Shown: positions 49,621 through 60,427, numbered from the stretch's first letter. The stretch: DNA of 64,000 nt from Bathymodiolus japonicus methanotrophic gill symbiont (GCF_019721995.1 NZ_BLYC01000003.1:247777-311776), one strand, 5' to 3'. The notes: generated by a model not told the origin, from the sequence alone. Numbers and translations are program-made.

Positions 49621-51264
49621 TCAATCCGCTGAGTTATTGGCCGGGCTATTCAGAATATCTAATGAATCAGCAGCTTTGTCAATCTCCAATGTTTCAACAC
49701 CACGGAGTTTACGCTCCATCGCGCTAGTCCGTGTCGATTGCAAATTCTCCAGCGAACTTGAGGCAGTATTGAGTTGTTTTTGCACCTTGTCTAGTTGCCC
49801 GGCATATTTAACGAATTCAGTTTTTACTTCTGCTAACACCTTCCAGACTTCACTACTGCGTTTTTGTACCGCCAGCGTTCTAAAGCCCATATGCAAGCTA
49901 TTGAGTAGCGCAGATAAGGTCGTAGGGCCGGTAATGGTGATTCGGTATGTGCGCTGTAATTTCTCAAATAATTCTGGGTGACGCAAGACTTCTGCATACA
50001 GGCTTTCCACCGGTAAAAACATAATTGCGAAATCAGTGGTATTGGGTGGATCGATATATTTTGTACTGATATCTTTGGCAAAACCTTCTATCGCTTTGAG
50101 TAATTGTTTTTGAGCCTGGTCAATTTTAACCTGATCGCCTGCCTCTATTGCCTGTAATAATAATTGATAGCTCTCAAGTGGGAATTTGGAATCAATCGGC
50201 AACCAGACGACTTTTTCATCGGATTTACCAGGTAGTTTAACGGCATATTCGACATTCGCCTGACTGCCTTTTTTGGTCGCCACATTAACAGCGTATTGCT
50301 CAGGCGCAAGCACTTGCTCTAGAATATTACCTAGTTGATATTCCCCCAGAATGCCCCGTGTCTTGACATTTGAGAGCACTTTTTTCAGATCACCAACACC
50401 AACTGCCAGATTTTGCATCTCGCCTAGCCCTTTATGCACCAGTTCTAGGCGCTCACTCACTAGCTTGAAGGACTCGCCCAGCCTTTTTTCCAGCGTCTCA
50501 TGCAGCTTTTCATCTACAGTTTTACGCATCTCACCTAGTTGTTGCGTATTATCTTCGCGAATCGCTTTTAGTTGTTTTTCAATAGTTTCCCTGATCTCAA
50601 CTATACTGGTTTTTTCCTGTAGGCTCGCGGCCAGTTGCTGGGTTTTCAGGTCAGCAAATTTATGCCCCAGTTGCTCGGTAAATTCTTTATTCACCAAAGA
50701 AAACTTCTGTTCAAATGATTTTAGACTGGCATTTAGCTCCTGCCGGTTTTCTTTCGCATCACTTGTAATGCTTTGCTCAAACGCATTTAATTTATCCTGA
50801 GTTTTTTCCCTAAACTCATCCTGCTTTTTATTCAGAGCTTCACTGGTTTCCTGAAATGATAAACTAACACTGCGCTTAAGTTCACTAGAGTTACGAATCA
50901 AATTTTCTGATAATCCACTGAGCGAGGTTTTAAACGTATCTAATTGACGGCTTTGCCCACTACTATTTTCACTAACCCGTTTCAATAGCGTATCTTGAAA
51001 GCTGATAAATAATCCGTTTATTTCACGCCGGTTATCAGCACTGACATCGCGTAATTCTTTACGCGACTCACTTAAGCCTTGTTTTAAGCTGTCTTCATTT
51101 TGCTGCAGCAAGTTGACCAGTTCGAATTTAATTTGTTCCACATTAGATTGAGATAATGCGTTCACTTTGCGTAATACGAACAACTGCAACAATAGACAGG
51201 CTAGCAATAAAATGCTGCCTATCGTGACAAATATAAAAAGTGGATCCAGGGTTAATTCGTTCAT
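49621..51264 (-). CDS. rmuC: DNA recombination protein RmuC
   Basis: A 547-aa protein with an N-terminal membrane anchor (FIFVTIGSILLLACLLLQLF), a long coiled coil (about residues 30-260) and the C-terminal RmuC domain with nuclease-fold motifs KTRGILGEYQLGNILEQVL, VWLPIDSKFPLESYQ and TTDFAIMFLPVESLYAEVL. RmuC limits recombination between short inverted repeats in E. coli, notable in such a repeat-laden genome. It appears intact. The end is followed by a small AAAAGCTTTAGCTTTTTT hairpin. Confidence 0.93.
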   Translation of the reverse strand: MNELTLDPLFIFVTIGSILLLACLLLQLFVLRKVNALSQSNVEQIKFELVNLLQQNEDSLKQGLSESRKELRDVSADNRREINGLFISFQDTLLKRVSENSSGQSRQLDTFKTSLSGLSENLIRNSSELKRSVSLSFQETSEALNKKQDEFREKTQDKLNAFEQSITSDAKENRQELNASLKSFEQKFSLVNKEFTEQLGHKFADLKTQQLAASLQEKTSIVEIRETIEKQLKAIREDNTQQLGEMRKTVDEKLHETLEKRLGESFKLVSERLELVHKGLGEMQNLAVGVGDLKKVLSNVKTRGILGEYQLGNILEQVLAPEQYAVNVATKKGSQANVEYAVKLPGKSDEKVVWLPIDSKFPLESYQLLLQAIEAGDQVKIDQAQKQLLKAIEGFAKDISTKYIDPPNTTDFAIMFLPVESLYAEVLRHPELFEKLQRTYRITITGPTTLSALLNSLHMGFRTLAVQKRSSEVWKVLAEVKTEFVKYAGQLDKVQKQLNTASSSLENLQSTRTSAMERKLRGVETLEIDKAADSLDILNSPANNSAD

Positions 51265-51793
51265 TTAGTAGCTATATTTAGTGTAATTATTTACTATTCT
51301 CCAGTTTCAGGTGATACGCCCAGAGTTTCGGCTAATTCCAGCATAACGCGCCCGATAGCGGGCATATTCGCACGATGCTGCAGAACCATCCGTGCAACAG
51401 CTGGTTTATCGGTAATAAGCCCATCTACACCCCGGCCAATTAGCCTGGAGATCGTCGGTGCATCATTGACCGTCCAGACAAAAACCTGCTTGGAATTATC
51501 ATGCACCGAGCGCACGAAGCTGCGACTGGAAAGATCCAGATTTACCGCAAAAAAGTCAGCATCTGCATTGCTTAAGTATAATACTCCCCATTGTCCAGAC
51601 CAATTTATTAAATAGTTAAGATAGCCCTTCCCTTTTTATATTAATAATTTGTTATTATTGCGCCGCAGGCGTTTTGATACTACTCTTTGCCGACTGCGGT
51701 GAAATGTGGTCAAAGGGTGAATTAGTGTGGGTAAGTTCGTGGGAAACGGCTTTATCGTTTTCCATCAGCTTATCCACACGTTCCGTAGGAAAT

Positions 51794-52681
51794 TCACGCT
51801 TTGTCCACATGGAGTCCGCCTGCAGGGACTCTCACGTATAGACCGTTTTTTTTATAATAAACCTCCACTGGCGTTCGATAGTCCAAGGACTGATGAATTC
51901 GCCTGTGATTGTAAAATTCAAAATAGTCTTTCAGCCCTAAATATGCTTCATTCACTGTCTGAAAGTCATTCAGATAGACCTTTTCATACTTGACTGATCG
52001 CCACAATCGTTCAACAAAAATATTATCCAATGCGCGGCCTCTGCCATCCATGCTAACACGGATTCCTTTCTCCAATAAGGGCCCTGTAAATCGATTCGTT
52101 GTGAATTGACTTCCCTGGCCCGTATTAAAGATTTCACACTGTGATGAACTTAGTGTTTCATTAAGGGCTGCTATGCAAAAGTCTGCGTCCATTGTCGTAC
52201 TTAACGCCCAATTAAGTACATATCGGCTATGCCAGTCAATAATGGCCATCAGATAGACAAAACCATGCTTCATGCGGATGTAGGTAATATCCGTACTCCA
52301 GACCTGATTGCATCGCTCGATCTGCAGGTTCCTCAGTAAATAAGGATAGATCTTATGCTCTGAGTTGCCATGACTTAGTCTTGGCTTTGGATATACCGCT
52401 TCCAGCCCCATCTGCCTTAGTAACCGTCTCACTCGCTTCGGATTGACCTGGTGCCCTTGAGATCTCAAATGCTCCGTCATTTTCAAGACACCGTAAAAGG
52501 GTGTTTCGGTATATTGTTTATCCAATTCATGCATCAGCATCAGGGTATAGTCATCTATGCCAACGGGTCGGTAATATAAACTTGACCTGTTGATGCTCAA
52601 CAAGCAACACTGCTTTCTGATACTTAACTCTGAATGACCTGGCTCTATCCACATTTTTCGAGTCGCAAGTGGAAGAGTCAT
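51794..52681 (-). CDS. ISf OrfB transposase
   Basis: A 295-aa frame containing the HTH_21 segment SINRSSLYYRPVG and the rve integrase core: Asp in VWSTDITYIRMKHGFVYLMA, second acidic position in EIFNTGQGSQFTTNRF, Glu in DNIFVERLWRSVKYEKVY. The usual DQGSQFT reads GQGSQFT, so a catalytic Asp may be lost. Normally made as an OrfAB fusion by -1 frameshifting. Confidence 0.85.
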   Translation of the reverse strand: MTLPLATRKMWIEPGHSELSIRKQCCLLSINRSSLYYRPVGIDDYTLMLMHELDKQYTETPFYGVLKMTEHLRSQGHQVNPKRVRRLLRQMGLEAVYPKPRLSHGNSEHKIYPYLLRNLQIERCNQVWSTDITYIRMKHGFVYLMAIIDWHSRYVLNWALSTTMDADFCIAALNETLSSSQCEIFNTGQGSQFTTNRFTGPLLEKGIRVSMDGRGRALDNIFVERLWRSVKYEKVYLNDFQTVNEAYLGLKDYFEFYNHRRIHQSLDYRTPVEVYYKKNGLYVRVPAGGLHVDKA

Positions 52682-52955
52682 AGATTTTTTTTAGAAAATC
52701 ATTCTCTACTTCCAGTTGCCCTATCTGCTTGTACAGATCGTCAACTAAAGCCTGCTGGTCATTATCCTGTTGTTTCCTTTTAGTCGAGAATGCTTCAGGA
52801 ATAACCTCTAATACAGCTTTTTTCCAATTGTTGATTTGTGTTGCATGAATACCATATTTCGCGGTAATTTCAGCTCTTGTCTTTTCCCCTTTTAGTACGT
52901 CTAATACCACTTTTACTTTGGTTTGCGTACTATGCTTCTTCCGATTTATGGTCAT
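52551..52955 (-). CDS. ISf OrfA
   Basis: Starts MTINRKKHSTQTKVKVVLDV, with an HTH (AEITAKYGIHATQINNWKKA) and a coiled-coil zipper (DDLYKQIGQLEVENDFLKK). OrfB overlaps its end in another frame. The tail after FLKKI is probably bypassed by frameshifting. Confidence 0.85.
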   Translation of the reverse strand: MTINRKKHSTQTKVKVVLDVLKGEKTRAEITAKYGIHATQINNWKKAVLEVIPEAFSTKRKQQDNDQQALVDDLYKQIGQLEVENDFLKKIYDSSTCDSKNVDRARSFRVKYQKAVLLVEHQQVKFILPTRWHR

Positions 52956-53382
52956 TTCTTAATCCTCAGTTTTGAGGGCAAGATTCTATCTTAAATGCTG
53001 GTCTAGTTTTTGGGGATCATTATATTGGCCTGTAACACGCCCATTAATGCCGTCTGCTCAAAGGCTAAAATCCCCAGCGATATAGCACCGACAACAATCA
53101 CACTAACCCAACCTATGGGTTCTAGCAAAAAGTACAGGATATCTTCATCGGCAAGCACAGCTCTACCGGAAAGACTGAGCATGGTGCGAAATGCGATACC
53201 GACAACCGAGGAAAACACCAGGAAGCTGATAAATTTGTAGAAAAGGTCGGTTATTAGCAAAGTCTTCCATGTAGCTCGAAAGTCTCTACTTGCCGCGCAT
53301 AAAATTTGATTCAAAGTACTACCACCGTTGCTGCGTGTTTTTTTATTATTGTGCTGAAAATAGCCCTTACTGTCAAAGTCAG

Positions 53383-53601
53383 TAAATTAACTGAAGTTTC
53401 CCAATAATTATTTATGGTAAAATTGAAACTATGCTACAACTATATGAAAAAATAGTCTTTTCATTCGTTTCAAATGCTATTGCCTAAGGGGAATTAAGTA
53501 GGGGTTTGCTATAAACATAGCAAAACCACCTAAAATAAACCTCGATACACCAGCATTGTGTATTTCAGCTACTCAATAATTGGGAAACTTCAGTAAATTA
53601 A
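53383..53601. mobile_element. MITE-a copy 5 with TAAATTAA repeat
   Basis: Element proper 53391-53593 (203 bp) with 8-bp direct repeat TAAATTAA on both sides, between the GDPD and tpm remnants. Confidence 0.93.
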
Positions 53602-53682
53602 TTACCCTTGTTTCATTTATAATAAGCCTGGGAGCGAGAATTCAATAATCCCCGCGCCTTAGCACAAACATGAGGTAGCATA

Positions 53683-54634
53683 ATGCACACAGATTTTTGG
53701 CTCGAACGCTGGCAGCAAAACCAGATAGGCTTCCATGACAGGAAGTCAACGCCCATTTACAAAAATTCTGGGAGTCCCTAAACATTCCGGGTAATAGTAC
53801 GATATTTGTACCCCTGTGCGGAAAGAGCAGAGATATATTATGGTTACTGTCGCAGGGTTATCATGTTGTCGGTGTAGAAACCAGTCCATTAGCGGTAGAA
53901 AACTTTTTTGCTGAAAACAAACTGGAAGCCATGATCTCAGACTGCGGCGCATTTCGACTCTGGGAAGCAGATGGTCTGAGCATTTATCAGGGCAATTTTT
54001 TCGATCTGGGTTGCACACAACTGGATGAATGTAACGCAATATATGATCGGGCAGCTCTGGTTGCCCTACCTACAGAGACGCGCCAGGAATACACCCAGCA
54101 CCTAAATAATATTCTACCCAAGCTAACTAATATTTTATTAGTTAGCTTGAATATGCACAGCATGAAATGTCCGGCCCACCCTTCTCTGTCGATGAAAATG
54201 CGGGGAGTCGCTATTTTTGCGAAAGCTTGTTTTGGGCATCCCAGCCCAAGCAAGCGGCAAAAACTTAACGCGACCACTTATGCCTCCGGCGGCCCCGATT
54301 CGTCCTCGTCACCTCGTCCCGACCCAACAAGGGGTCGGAACATAGGCTCCAAATGACTTGACGCCGTGTCGGATGGCCTTTTATTTTGTCTCCACCTTCG
54401 CTAACGCTCAGACTCCGACAAAACAACGGCCCTACGGCTATCGCGGACTAAAAATCATCACTTCGCTTAGGCTCCGTTTCCCTGATTTTCAGCGGAAGTT
54501 CATCACTTATTCGGAGACACATTTGCCATAGAGCTGTTGGGTACAGAAGATAGCCTGCAGCACAATGAAAATTTCAGGCAGCGCGGCTTAAGCAGTCTAG
54601 TGGAAAAAGTTTACAGACTGAGTTATTGTTTAGA
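53683..54634 (+). pseudogene. tpm: Thiopurine S-methyltransferase, broken
   Basis: MHTDFWLERWQQNQIGFH is the TPMT start. After an early frameshift come TIFVPLCGKSRDILWLLSQG (SAM-binding motif), VVGVETSPLAVENFFAEN and AIYDRAALVALPTETRQEY. A second frameshift precedes MSGPPFSVDEN. SE-A sits after DEN; the frame resumes EVHHLFGDTFAIELL and ends YRLSYCLD at the ISa insertion, which falls on the stop region. The intact enzyme methylates thiol, selenium or tellurium substrates. Confidence 0.87.
54200..54494 (+). mobile_element. SE-A (295 bp) in tpm
   Basis: Separates GATGAAAAT from GAAGTTCATC; their fusion encodes DENEVHHLF, the expected TPMT sequence. First base G; +4 G. Scarless insertion in a host gene, independent of IS context. 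Confidence 0.92.
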
Positions 54635-56205
54635 CTGAAGTTTCTTAGAAATTCATCAAGCAACCATTCGCAATAAAACGGCTACCACCGAATTTACAGG
54701 GGAGCTGCTGTATTTGGGGCAAACCCTTTCAAAATCCGGATCCAAAGCCGCTTCGGCAATGATGCGGCGGATATCTGAAAATGCGAAACTGGCTCACCCC
54801 TTCACTTTGTGCCGACGTTCCGGATCGGTTTTTAAACGATCCGCGTAAATCCACGTCAGCGTTGTTGCCATCATACAGAAGTTCAAATGGTTGGTCACTG
54901 CCTGCGCATTTCGACACTGACTTTTCTGACTCCCTATGTCTTGCTTGAGCGCTTTGAACCCGGATTCGATTTTCCATCGCGCACCATAATACTCAATAAT
55001 CTGTGTGACGGATAAACTTAGATCGGTCGTAAACAAAGCAATCCACTGTGTGCGACGAAACACCCAGACAACCTGAACGGGTCGTTTCAATGTTTTCAGC
55101 ATGACAACGCGACTATAAGCCCTGACTTCACGCTGTTTTCCATAGAGATTCACGGTATACGATCGGGCCTTTTGTTGTACTGTTTTTGCCATGTCTGTGG
55201 CTGCCCCCAGACGCTGCCCGTACTTTTTATTCCGCCCCCTCTGCTTGGGTTTTCTTTTTTCTGGACGATCGTACAGTACATTATTGCACCTTAACCTAGA
55301 GAGAATATTAAACCGGCTTCCGATAGCTTTGTAAACAGGCTTCCATAGGCCATTGTTGCCAAACCAGCTATCAGTGACTGTCAATATCGGAGCGGTGGAA
55401 AAATGTTCTGCAATTGCAATCAGCATTTGAGCCGCCTGAGTCATCTTGGTCTGGAAAGGAACGACATCACCTCTTATCGTGGCGGTTTCTTTTTTTGCCT
55501 GAATTGTTTTTAAGGGCAGATAAAATCGGAAATCTAAAAATAAGCACGCCCAGCGACCTTTGACCTGTTTCAGCAACCCTACCGATACAATGTTTTGTGC
55601 CCATGGATATTTGCTTTGATTCGATTTGGCCGCGTGGTCAAAAATGGCTTCACAGCCGAAGATATTTTTGCCTACTTTAGTGATAATGGAGTCATCCAGT
55701 GCAACCAATATGCGCCCATCTGTTTCAGGAGACGGAATCAGCTCCCAGATAGTTTTCCACAGCCCACGGCAAAGTTGAAGAAGCCATGAAAGTGTAAAAG
55801 CGCTTATTCTTGATCTCAAACCCAAACAACGTATCAAGGCAACGCCAAAGATTAGAGGTCATTGATGACGTAAAAGGAACGATAATAGACAGGATCGTGT
55901 AAACAAACAGAGAGGCTCGTTCGCGGCCTAAAGTGGTTTCGGAAAAATGATCTTGAAGCGGGAGTAAAATATCGCGTAAAATGAACATGAATGAGGCCGG
56001 TTTGTTTGTATAATCAATGTGTTAGAAACTTTCATTATACACTAAAACCAGGCCTCATTCACGATTAACCTGTTGTTTTTAAAAAGAGTTCAAGGCTTTT
56101 AGTCAACGGAACGCCATTAATATTAGTAATATCTAATATTTCAGAAAAATAAGCATTAGCTGATATTCTTATGCTTTAAAAACTAGGAAACTTCAGTTGT
56201 TTAGA
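54626..56205 (-). mobile_element. ISa copy 2 with TTGTTTAGA repeat
   Basis: Element 54635-56196 (1562 bp) with 9-bp direct repeat TTGTTTAGA, inserted at the 3' end of tpm. It lacks 5 bp near 55767 that copy 1 retains. Confidence 0.94.
54656..55988 (-). pseudogene. ISa IS4-family transposase, one frameshift
   Basis: Starts MFILRDILLPLQDHFSETTL. A 5-bp loss in TTGCCGTGG-GCTGTGG shifts the frame after SSTLPW. The remainder is open through ILVALDDSI, TVTDSWFGNNG and YYGARWKIESGFKALKQD, with a possible small break near the end. Combined with copy 1, an intact 1567-bp parent can be reconstructed. Confidence 0.88.
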
Positions 56206-56305
56206 TTAGGTTACCTGTCATCTAAACCATAGCTGAAATATCGCCAGAAACTACCTAAACTGATAAAATACTATTTTGTTGTTCTATGAAGGAGAGATGC
56301 TTGCA

Positions 56306-56520
56306 ATGACAAATACTAGCCCTGACTATACTCAACAATTACATAATGAAATCGAGCAAACCCCGGAAGAATATCGGCCGTTGCTACTTCATAATGTCAC
56401 ACCTTACGGGAAGGTGTGACATTACCTTCAGCAGAAGAAAGTTTCCGCGAAGGCTGGCAAGATGTAATAGATGACAAAACCCACCCAATTGATACCTTAT
56501 GGAACGGGATAGGTACTTAA
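56306..56520 (+). pseudogene. Antitoxin of RelE-type module, internally altered
   Basis: Starts MTNTSPDYTQQLHNEIEQTP after GGAG. The frame breaks at a 13-bp inverted repeat, then continues in another frame as REGVTLPSAEESFREGWQDV IDDKTHPIDTLWNGIGT. The second part resembles antitoxins whose end reads REGW..A..G..HPIDTLWDGI, and it lies 7 bp before a RelE-like toxin frame. Confidence 0.65.
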
Positions 56521-56526
56521 TAATCG

Positions 56527-57054
56527 ATGGAAATCGAGTACACATACGCATTTAAACGTCAATTAAACGTCTGGCCCGTCGGTACAGACAAATTAAAAAA
56601 GACATAGTACCAGTCATCAACGCACTTCTTGCTGATAAAACTCCCGGCGTTCAGATTATTGGAACGGATTATACGCTTTACAAAGTTCGCGTAAAAAATA
56701 GCAATAGCCAGCGCGGAAAAAGCGGAGGTTATCGGATAACTGAGGTTTCCCAATTATTGAGTAGCTGAAATACACCATGCTGGTGTATCGAGGTTTATTT
56801 TAGGTGGTTTTGCCATGTTTATAGCAAACCCCTACTTAATTCCCCTTAGGCAATAGCATTTGAAACGAATGAAAAGACTATTTTTTCATATAGTTGTAGC
56901 ATAGTTCCAATTTTACCATAAATAATTATTGGGAAACTTCAGTCGGATAATTTATTACCTTAAAACTAATACCCGATGCAAACTCGTTACTATTTATTCA
57001 AAGTCTGATCAAGAAGATATTTCATTAGATGCCCTCAATCAATTGCTAAAATAA
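56527..57054 (+). pseudogene. RelE/ParE-family toxin, interrupted by MITE-a
   Basis: MEIEYTYAFKRQL, then after a one-base loss KRLARRYRQIKKDIVPVINA and LLADKTPGVQIIGTDYTLYK VRVKNSNSQRGKSGGYRI. The MITE-a follows, then IYYLKTNTRCKLVTIYSKSD QEDISLDALNQLLK. The RGKSGGYRxIYYLK segment and acidic end are RelE-type mRNA interferase features. Dead through frameshift and MITE. Confidence 0.8.
56732..56950. mobile_element. MITE-a copy 6 with TCGGATAA repeat
   Basis: Element proper 56740-56942 (203 bp) with 8-bp repeat TCGGATAA. The left end has CTGAGG instead of CTGAAG. Inserted in the RelE-like toxin gene. Confidence 0.93.
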
Positions 57055-57274
57055 ATTACAAAAAAATTGATTTAGAGTAGCGCATAAGTCTAGAAGTATC
57101 TGTACCTAACACCACTACAGCGAATGATTTTCGAGTACAAAGCAACAACATCCCACATTATCATTTAACTCTAATAATTAAGTGAACCAACGAATAGATT
57201 TATTTTATTACAATAACCCTGTGGGCGGTTTAACATTATTCTGATCACACTTCAGCAAATAAATTAAGATAGTA

Positions 57275-58957
57275 ATGACCAAAAAACGCCCTTTATATAC
57301 AAGCTATGCCGGACCGATTTTGCTAGAAACAGCATTATTAAACAAAGGTTCAGCGTTTTCTGCGGCTGAAAGGCAGGAATTTAATCTGGATGGCTTGCTA
57401 CCCACCGCTATTGAAACTATTGAAGAGCAGGGAAAGCGCGCGTACTATCAATTCTCCCACCTTAGAAATGACCTGAATAAGCATATCTTTCTGCGCACTA
57501 TTCAGGACGCTAACGAAACACTTTATTACAACCTGCTGATCAAGCATCTTGAGGAAATGATGCCCATTATTTACACCCCGACTGTAGGTCTGGCCTGTCA
57601 GCAATTTTCCCGTATTTATCGGCGTAAAAGAGGCTTATTTATTTCTTACCCTGAGCGGGAAAAAATAGCTGTTATGCTTAGGAATCTGGATAAAGATAAT
57701 GTCAAAGTTATCGTGGTGACAGATAGCGAACGTATACTCGGATTAGGCGATCAGGGCATAGGCGGCATGGGCATACCTATAGGTAAACTGGCTCTTTATT
57801 CAGGATGCGGTGGCATCAGCCCCGCCTATACTTTACCTATTACTCTGGATGTAGGAACAAATAACAAAGAACTGCTGGATGAGCCTATGTATCTGGGCTG
57901 GCGACATGAGCGGGTGACCGGAGACAAGTATTTCAACTTTGTCGATGCGTTTATTCAAGAGCTTAAACTGCGCTGGCCCGATGCAATGGTACAGTTTGAA
58001 GATTTTGCTCAGGATAAAGCAACGCCCTTATTAAAAAAATATCAGCATGAACTATGTTGTTTTAATGATGATATTCAAGGCACAGCTGCAGTCACAGTGG
58101 GCACTTTACTGGCAGCCTGTCATGCTAACAACACATCTATAACGGAGCAGCGCATCGTTTTTGTTGGTGGAGGGTCAGCAGGTTGCGGCATCGCAGGACA
58201 GATTGTTGCGCATATGATAAAAGACGGCCTGAGTGAGCAGCAGGCACTGAGTCATATCTACCTGTTTACCCATCTTGGCTCGTTAACAACAGATATGGAA
58301 CACCTGCTCGATTTTCAGGAAAAATTTGCCAAAGACCCAGCTGAAGTTTCTTCCTGGCGCAATGATGGAGGCGCTATCACTTTATTAGATCTGGTACGTG
58401 AAACTAAGCCGACGATCTTGATAGGCGTATCTGGTCAAGCGGGTTTGATGACTGAAGCCATTATCAAAACCATGTATGCACACTGTAACAAGCCTATCAT
58501 ACTTCCACTTTCCAACCCTACATCGCATGTAGAAGCAGTACCCGAAGATATTATCACCTGGACCGAGGGCAATGCCATAGTGGCAACGGGTAGTCCTTTT
58601 GCACCGGTTGCATATCAAGGAAGACAGCATGTGATCCCCCAATGTAATAATAGTTATATTTTTCCAGGGATAGGCCTGGGCGTTATTGCCAGCTATGCAA
58701 ACCGCGTTACTGAAAAGATGTTTATGGTTGCCAGTGAAACCCTCGCAGAATGCTCACCAATCACTAATGGTAGCGGCACAGAACTATTACCTGCATTAAG
58801 TGAGATAAGAGATCTCAGCCTTGCTATTGCACTAGCTGTTGGTCTACAGGCAATAAAAGAAGAGGTTGCGCCAGCAGCCACTCATGAAGATCTGCAAAAA
58901 AGCATTCAGGCTAACTTTTGGCAGCCCGAATACCGGGAGTATCGACGTAAAGTGTAG
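57275..58957 (+). CDS. maeA: NAD-dependent malic enzyme (oxaloacetate-decarboxylating)
   Basis: A 560-aa cytosolic enzyme converting malate to pyruvate and CO2 with NAD. Family motifs in order: [54 protein letters not shown], metal-site [36 protein letters not shown], nucleotide-binding [17 protein letters not shown], and [17 protein letters not shown]. Length fits the long MaeA/SfcA form. It looks intact and monocistronic, reading toward the convergent mnmE. Confidence 0.95.
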   Translation: MTKKRPLYTSYAGPILLETALLNKGSAFSAAERQEFNLDGLLPTAIETIEEQGKRAYYQFSHLRNDLNKHIFLRTIQDANETLYYNLLIKHLEEMMPIIYTPTVGLACQQFSRIYRRKRGLFISYPEREKIAVMLRNLDKDNVKVIVVTDSERILGLGDQGIGGMGIPIGKLALYSGCGGISPAYTLPITLDVGTNNKELLDEPMYLGWRHERVTGDKYFNFVDAFIQELKLRWPDAMVQFEDFAQDKATPLLKKYQHELCCFNDDIQGTAAVTVGTLLAACHANNTSITEQRIVFVGGGSAGCGIAGQIVAHMIKDGLSEQQALSHIYLFTHLGSLTTDMEHLLDFQEKFAKDPAEVSSWRNDGGAITLLDLVRETKPTILIGVSGQAGLMTEAIIKTMYAHCNKPIILPLSNPTSHVEAVPEDIITWTEGNAIVATGSPFAPVAYQGRQHVIPQCNNSYIFPGIGLGVIASYANRVTEKMFMVASETLAECSPITNGSGTELLPALSEIRDLSLAIALAVGLQAIKEEVAPAATHEDLQKSIQANFWQPEYREYRRKV

Positions 58958-59037
58958 CTCCGCCCAACGTCATAAATGGCTTCAAGTGAACCTGAATGCA
59001 CGTGTTATACTTAATATTGCGCGAGCAAAACCCTGGC

Positions 59038-60384
59038 TTACTTTCCAATACAAAAAGAGCTAAAAATCTTGCCTAAAAGATCGTCAGAGGTAAATACACC
59101 GGTGATTTCTGCAAGGTGGTTTTGGGCTTGTCTAAGGTCTTCGGCAACTAGCTCACCTGCCTGGTGGTGTTGTAACTGAGCAAGCGCATTTTGTACAAAT
59201 GCCTGGCCTTTACTTAAAGCTTCGATATGTCTGCGTCTGGCGATAAAAACATTATCGGCTGCGCCATCAAAGCCAACACTTTGCTTTAGGTGTTGCAGCA
59301 ATAAATCCATGCCGATGTCTTTTTTTATCGATAGATAAATTTGCGTGCCATCCTCGCTTTCCTTAATCGCAGGCGCAAGCTCACGTAAGTCAATTTTATT
59401 GTATATGCGGGTTAAGCTGATATGTTCAGGCAGGGTTTTTAACAGACTATCGGGTTCTGGGTCATTGATATCAATCAGCAGTAAAATTTTATCAGCTTTT
59501 TGAATTTCTGCATGAGCGCGGCGGATGCCTTCTTGTTCTACCGCATTATCACTGTCATGCAATCCAGCTGTGTCGATAATATGCAGCGGCATACCATCTA
59601 TCTGTATGCGCTCTTTCAACACATCGCGCGTGGTTCCTGCTATATCGGTAACAATGGCGGCTTCATGCCCGGCAAGTGCATTCAGCAGGCTAGATTTACC
59701 TGCATTAGGCTTTCCTGCCAACACCACTGTCATGCCGTCGCGTAATAAGCGCCCCTGCTGCGCTGTGTCCAGAATTTTTTGTATGCTTTTTATCAAACGG
59801 ATAACCCGGTTTTCAACGATGCCATCGCCGAGGAGGTCGATTTCTTCATCGACAAAATCTATCGCGGCCTCTACATAGATACGCAGCTCGGTTAGCTCTT
59901 CCACCAGTTCATTTACTTGCCTGGAAAAAACGCCTTGCATGGATTGCTGTGCTGAACGAGCGGACTTTTCGGTGCTACTTTCTATCAGATCAGCAATGGC
60001 TTCTGCCTGTGCCAGATCCAGTTTTCCGTTTAAAAATGCGCGTTCTGAAAACTCACCTGGCTTGGCCATTCTTGCACCCAGCGATAAAATTCGCTTGAGT
60101 AGCATATCCATAATCACTGAGCCGCCATGCCCCTGAATTTCTACGGTATCTTCACCGGTAAATGATGCCGGTTTAGGAAAGAACAGCGCTAAGCCCGAGT
60201 CTATGATGCTGTTATCCGTATCATGGAATGAGCCATAGTGAGCATGGCGGGGCTGCAATTCTAGCTGGGTTAGTCGCTTCGCTATTTGTTTGGCGTTATT
60301 TCCGGATATTCTAATAATACCTACGCCTGCATTTCCTGCAGGGGTGGCAATTGCCGCTATGGTGTCTTGGTGGGTGATATGCAT
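59038..60384 (-). CDS. mnmE: tRNA modification GTPase MnmE
   Basis: A 448-aa protein that, with MnmG, adds the cmnm5 group to U34 of certain tRNAs. N-terminal folate-binding domain (DTIAAIATPAGNAGVGIIRI, FTGEDTVEIQGHGG), helical domain, and embedded G domain (Walker A GKPNAGKSSL, then DIAGTTRD and DTAGLHD, KIDL). The C-terminal CIGK is the conserved CxGK motif. It lies on the same strand 196 bp after yidC, a common gammaproteobacterial order. Confidence 0.97.
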   Translation of the reverse strand: MHITHQDTIAAIATPAGNAGVGIIRISGNNAKQIAKRLTQLELQPRHAHYGSFHDTDNSIIDSGLALFFPKPASFTGEDTVEIQGHGGSVIMDMLLKRILSLGARMAKPGEFSERAFLNGKLDLAQAEAIADLIESSTEKSARSAQQSMQGVFSRQVNELVEELTELRIYVEAAIDFVDEEIDLLGDGIVENRVIRLIKSIQKILDTAQQGRLLRDGMTVVLAGKPNAGKSSLLNALAGHEAAIVTDIAGTTRDVLKERIQIDGMPLHIIDTAGLHDSDNAVEQEGIRRAHAEIQKADKILLLIDINDPEPDSLLKTLPEHISLTRIYNKIDLRELAPAIKESEDGTQIYLSIKKDIGMDLLLQHLKQSVGFDGAADNVFIARRRHIEALSKGQAFVQNALAQLQHHQAGELVAEDLRQAQNHLAEITGVFTSDDLLGKIFSSFCIGK

Positions 60385-60427
60385 AATGGATCAGTCAATA
60401 ATATTCAGTCCCTGCTAGTGTATTTCT

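Larger units (their letters stand above)
51590..53016 (-). mobile_element. ISf (IS3-like)
   Basis: Ends TCCCCATTGTCCAGACC (left) and TCCCCAAAAACTAGACC (right, complement). orfA and orfB overlap. No clear direct repeat, and the host gene has lost its centre, so insertion was accompanied or followed by a deletion. Confidence 0.82.
51294..53314 (-). pseudogene. Membrane-anchored glycerophosphodiesterase, two ends only
   Basis: The N-terminal piece 53314-53016 has membrane segments (FISFLVFSSVVGIAFRTML, PIGWVSVIVVGAISLGI) and EQTALMGVLQANI, as in GDPD proteins with an N-terminal membrane domain. The C-terminal piece 51588-51294 has FVWTVNDAPTISRLIGRGVD GLITDKP, the conserved end of the GDPD TIM barrel. 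Most of the protein, including the catalytic residues, is missing; ISf lies between the pieces. The intact enzyme hydrolyses glycerophosphodiesters. Confidence 0.8.
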
